NCBI GenBank assembly: GCA_964374095.1
Contig: CAYJXJ010000231.1
Span: 1 to 6,593, forward strand
Direction: 5' to 3'
From: CAYJXJ01 sp964374095
GTDB lineage: Bacteria; Elusimicrobiota; Elusimicrobia; UBA1565; UBA9628
DNA: 6,593 nucleotides
Positions 6,409-6,593 of the stretch are shown piece by piece. Each line of letters opens with the position of its first letter. Position 1 is the first letter of the stretch. The position numbers and the translations under genes were made by a program. The notes beneath the pieces are model-generated. The model did no database searches. It had not been told where the DNA came from and worked only from the letters and a program-made list of their open reading frames with translations.

Positions 6409-6593
6409 GTGCCCCTCCCGACCTCAGGTCCCGCCACGCGTCTCTACGCGCCTCGCCGCGCCTGGGAGAGCCCGCTTTACAGGGTGGTCCTCGACCACCT
6501 TGAGACTCTCCTGGCGGGACCTCCCGAAGGCCCGGACCCACACTCCGCTCCCTGCGCCGAGGATTCCCTGCGCGCCTTTCTGGAGTGCGGCAT
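6409..6593 (+). CDS. IS91-family transposase, N-terminal fragment, runs off the window
   Basis: The frame gives 61 codons. A TGA at 6406-6408 sits directly before GTG 6409, the only possible upstream start. Residues 11-34 (RLYAPRRAWESPLYRVVLDH, then LETL) match the highly conserved N-terminus of IS91 transposases, which usually reads YRPRxPxxSPLYRVVxxHLExxL. Residues 51-61 (EDSLRAFLECG) match the segment that precedes the H-G-F-x-R-x-x-C zinc-binding region. The zinc-finger cysteines and catalytic Tyr/HUH motifs lie outside the window. The Shine-Dalgarno is poor at the GTG. An AGGGGG near 6382-6387 is better placed for the ATG at 6398, which is in another frame, so a small frameshift near the start is possible. 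The residue count between the LETL and EDSL blocks seems short but compatible. Confidence 0.78.
   Translation, partial: MPLPTSGPATRLYAPRRAWESPLYRVVLDHLETLLAGPPEGPDPHSAPCAEDSLRAFLECG

Larger units (their letters stand above)
6238..6593 (+). mobile_element. Left (terIS-side) end of an IS91-family element, incomplete
   Basis: The glycosyltransferase frame breaks at 6237. From there to 6408 the sequence is non-coding and rich in short palindromes, and then an IS91-type transposase starts on the plus strand, pointing away from the glycosyltransferase. IS91 elements move by rolling-circle transposition with an HUH-type enzyme. They have a terIS end upstream of the transposase and an oriIS end downstream, and make no target duplication. 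The left boundary is set by the loss of glycosyltransferase coding sequence and is uncertain by a few tens of bases. The right end is outside the window. Confidence 0.6.

Noticed and set aside
6251..6541. Minus-strand open frame of 96 codons over the element's left end
   Set aside because: It overlaps the well-supported transposase frame on the other strand and covers the palindromic end; it shows no domain or ribosome site. Similar short frames recur as artefacts over element ends.

Overview
The window is GC-rich bacterial DNA in which almost every gene lies on the minus strand. No gene gives a secure taxonomic assignment. A Gram-negative, high-GC environmental bacterium fits best: there is a Sec-exported protein with a clean signal peptide, a surface-glycan-type glycosyltransferase cluster, an IS91-like element, and a tyrosine recombinase with a HARP-like N-terminal extension. 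I would guess an Elusimicrobiota or deltaproteobacterial-type lineage, but only as a weak inference.

Layout from right to left, which is the direction of transcription for most genes. At the right edge (about 6238-6593) sits the left end of an IS91-family rolling-circle element. It holds a palindrome-rich non-coding end and the first 61 codons of a plus-strand transposase that runs out of the window. Next to it is a GT-B (GT4-type) glycosyltransferase whose reading frame is open up to the stop at 6235-6237 but has no start codon and lacks the first part of its N-terminal Rossmann domain. It looks truncated by the element. Four intact genes follow with overlaps of 1 to 4 bases: a second GT4 glycosyltransferase (5143-4016), two tandem paralogous membrane proteins of exactly 271 residues each (4019-3204 and 3207-2392), and a radical SAM/SPASM-type enzyme (2392-1322). 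This is one translationally coupled operon.

After a gap of about 100 bases with a TATAAT-like box comes an independent gene (1223-342) for a secreted protein made of three tandem units with an exact 76-residue period. A likely intrinsic terminator follows it. At the left edge, starting at 289 and running out of the window, is a tyrosine recombinase resembling integron integrases at its core-binding start. Its N-terminal extension resembles a HARP-like module.

The operon plausibly makes or modifies a cell-surface glycan or a glycosylated or peptide product at the inner membrane. The glycosyltransferases build the sugar part, the radical SAM enzyme performs a radical modification, and the paralogous membrane proteins have an unknown partner role. 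Nothing in the sequence identifies the substrate. The two membrane paralogs and the repeat protein are the least recognisable and most interesting parts. The mobile element on one side and the recombinase on the other mark this as accessory, rearranged DNA.
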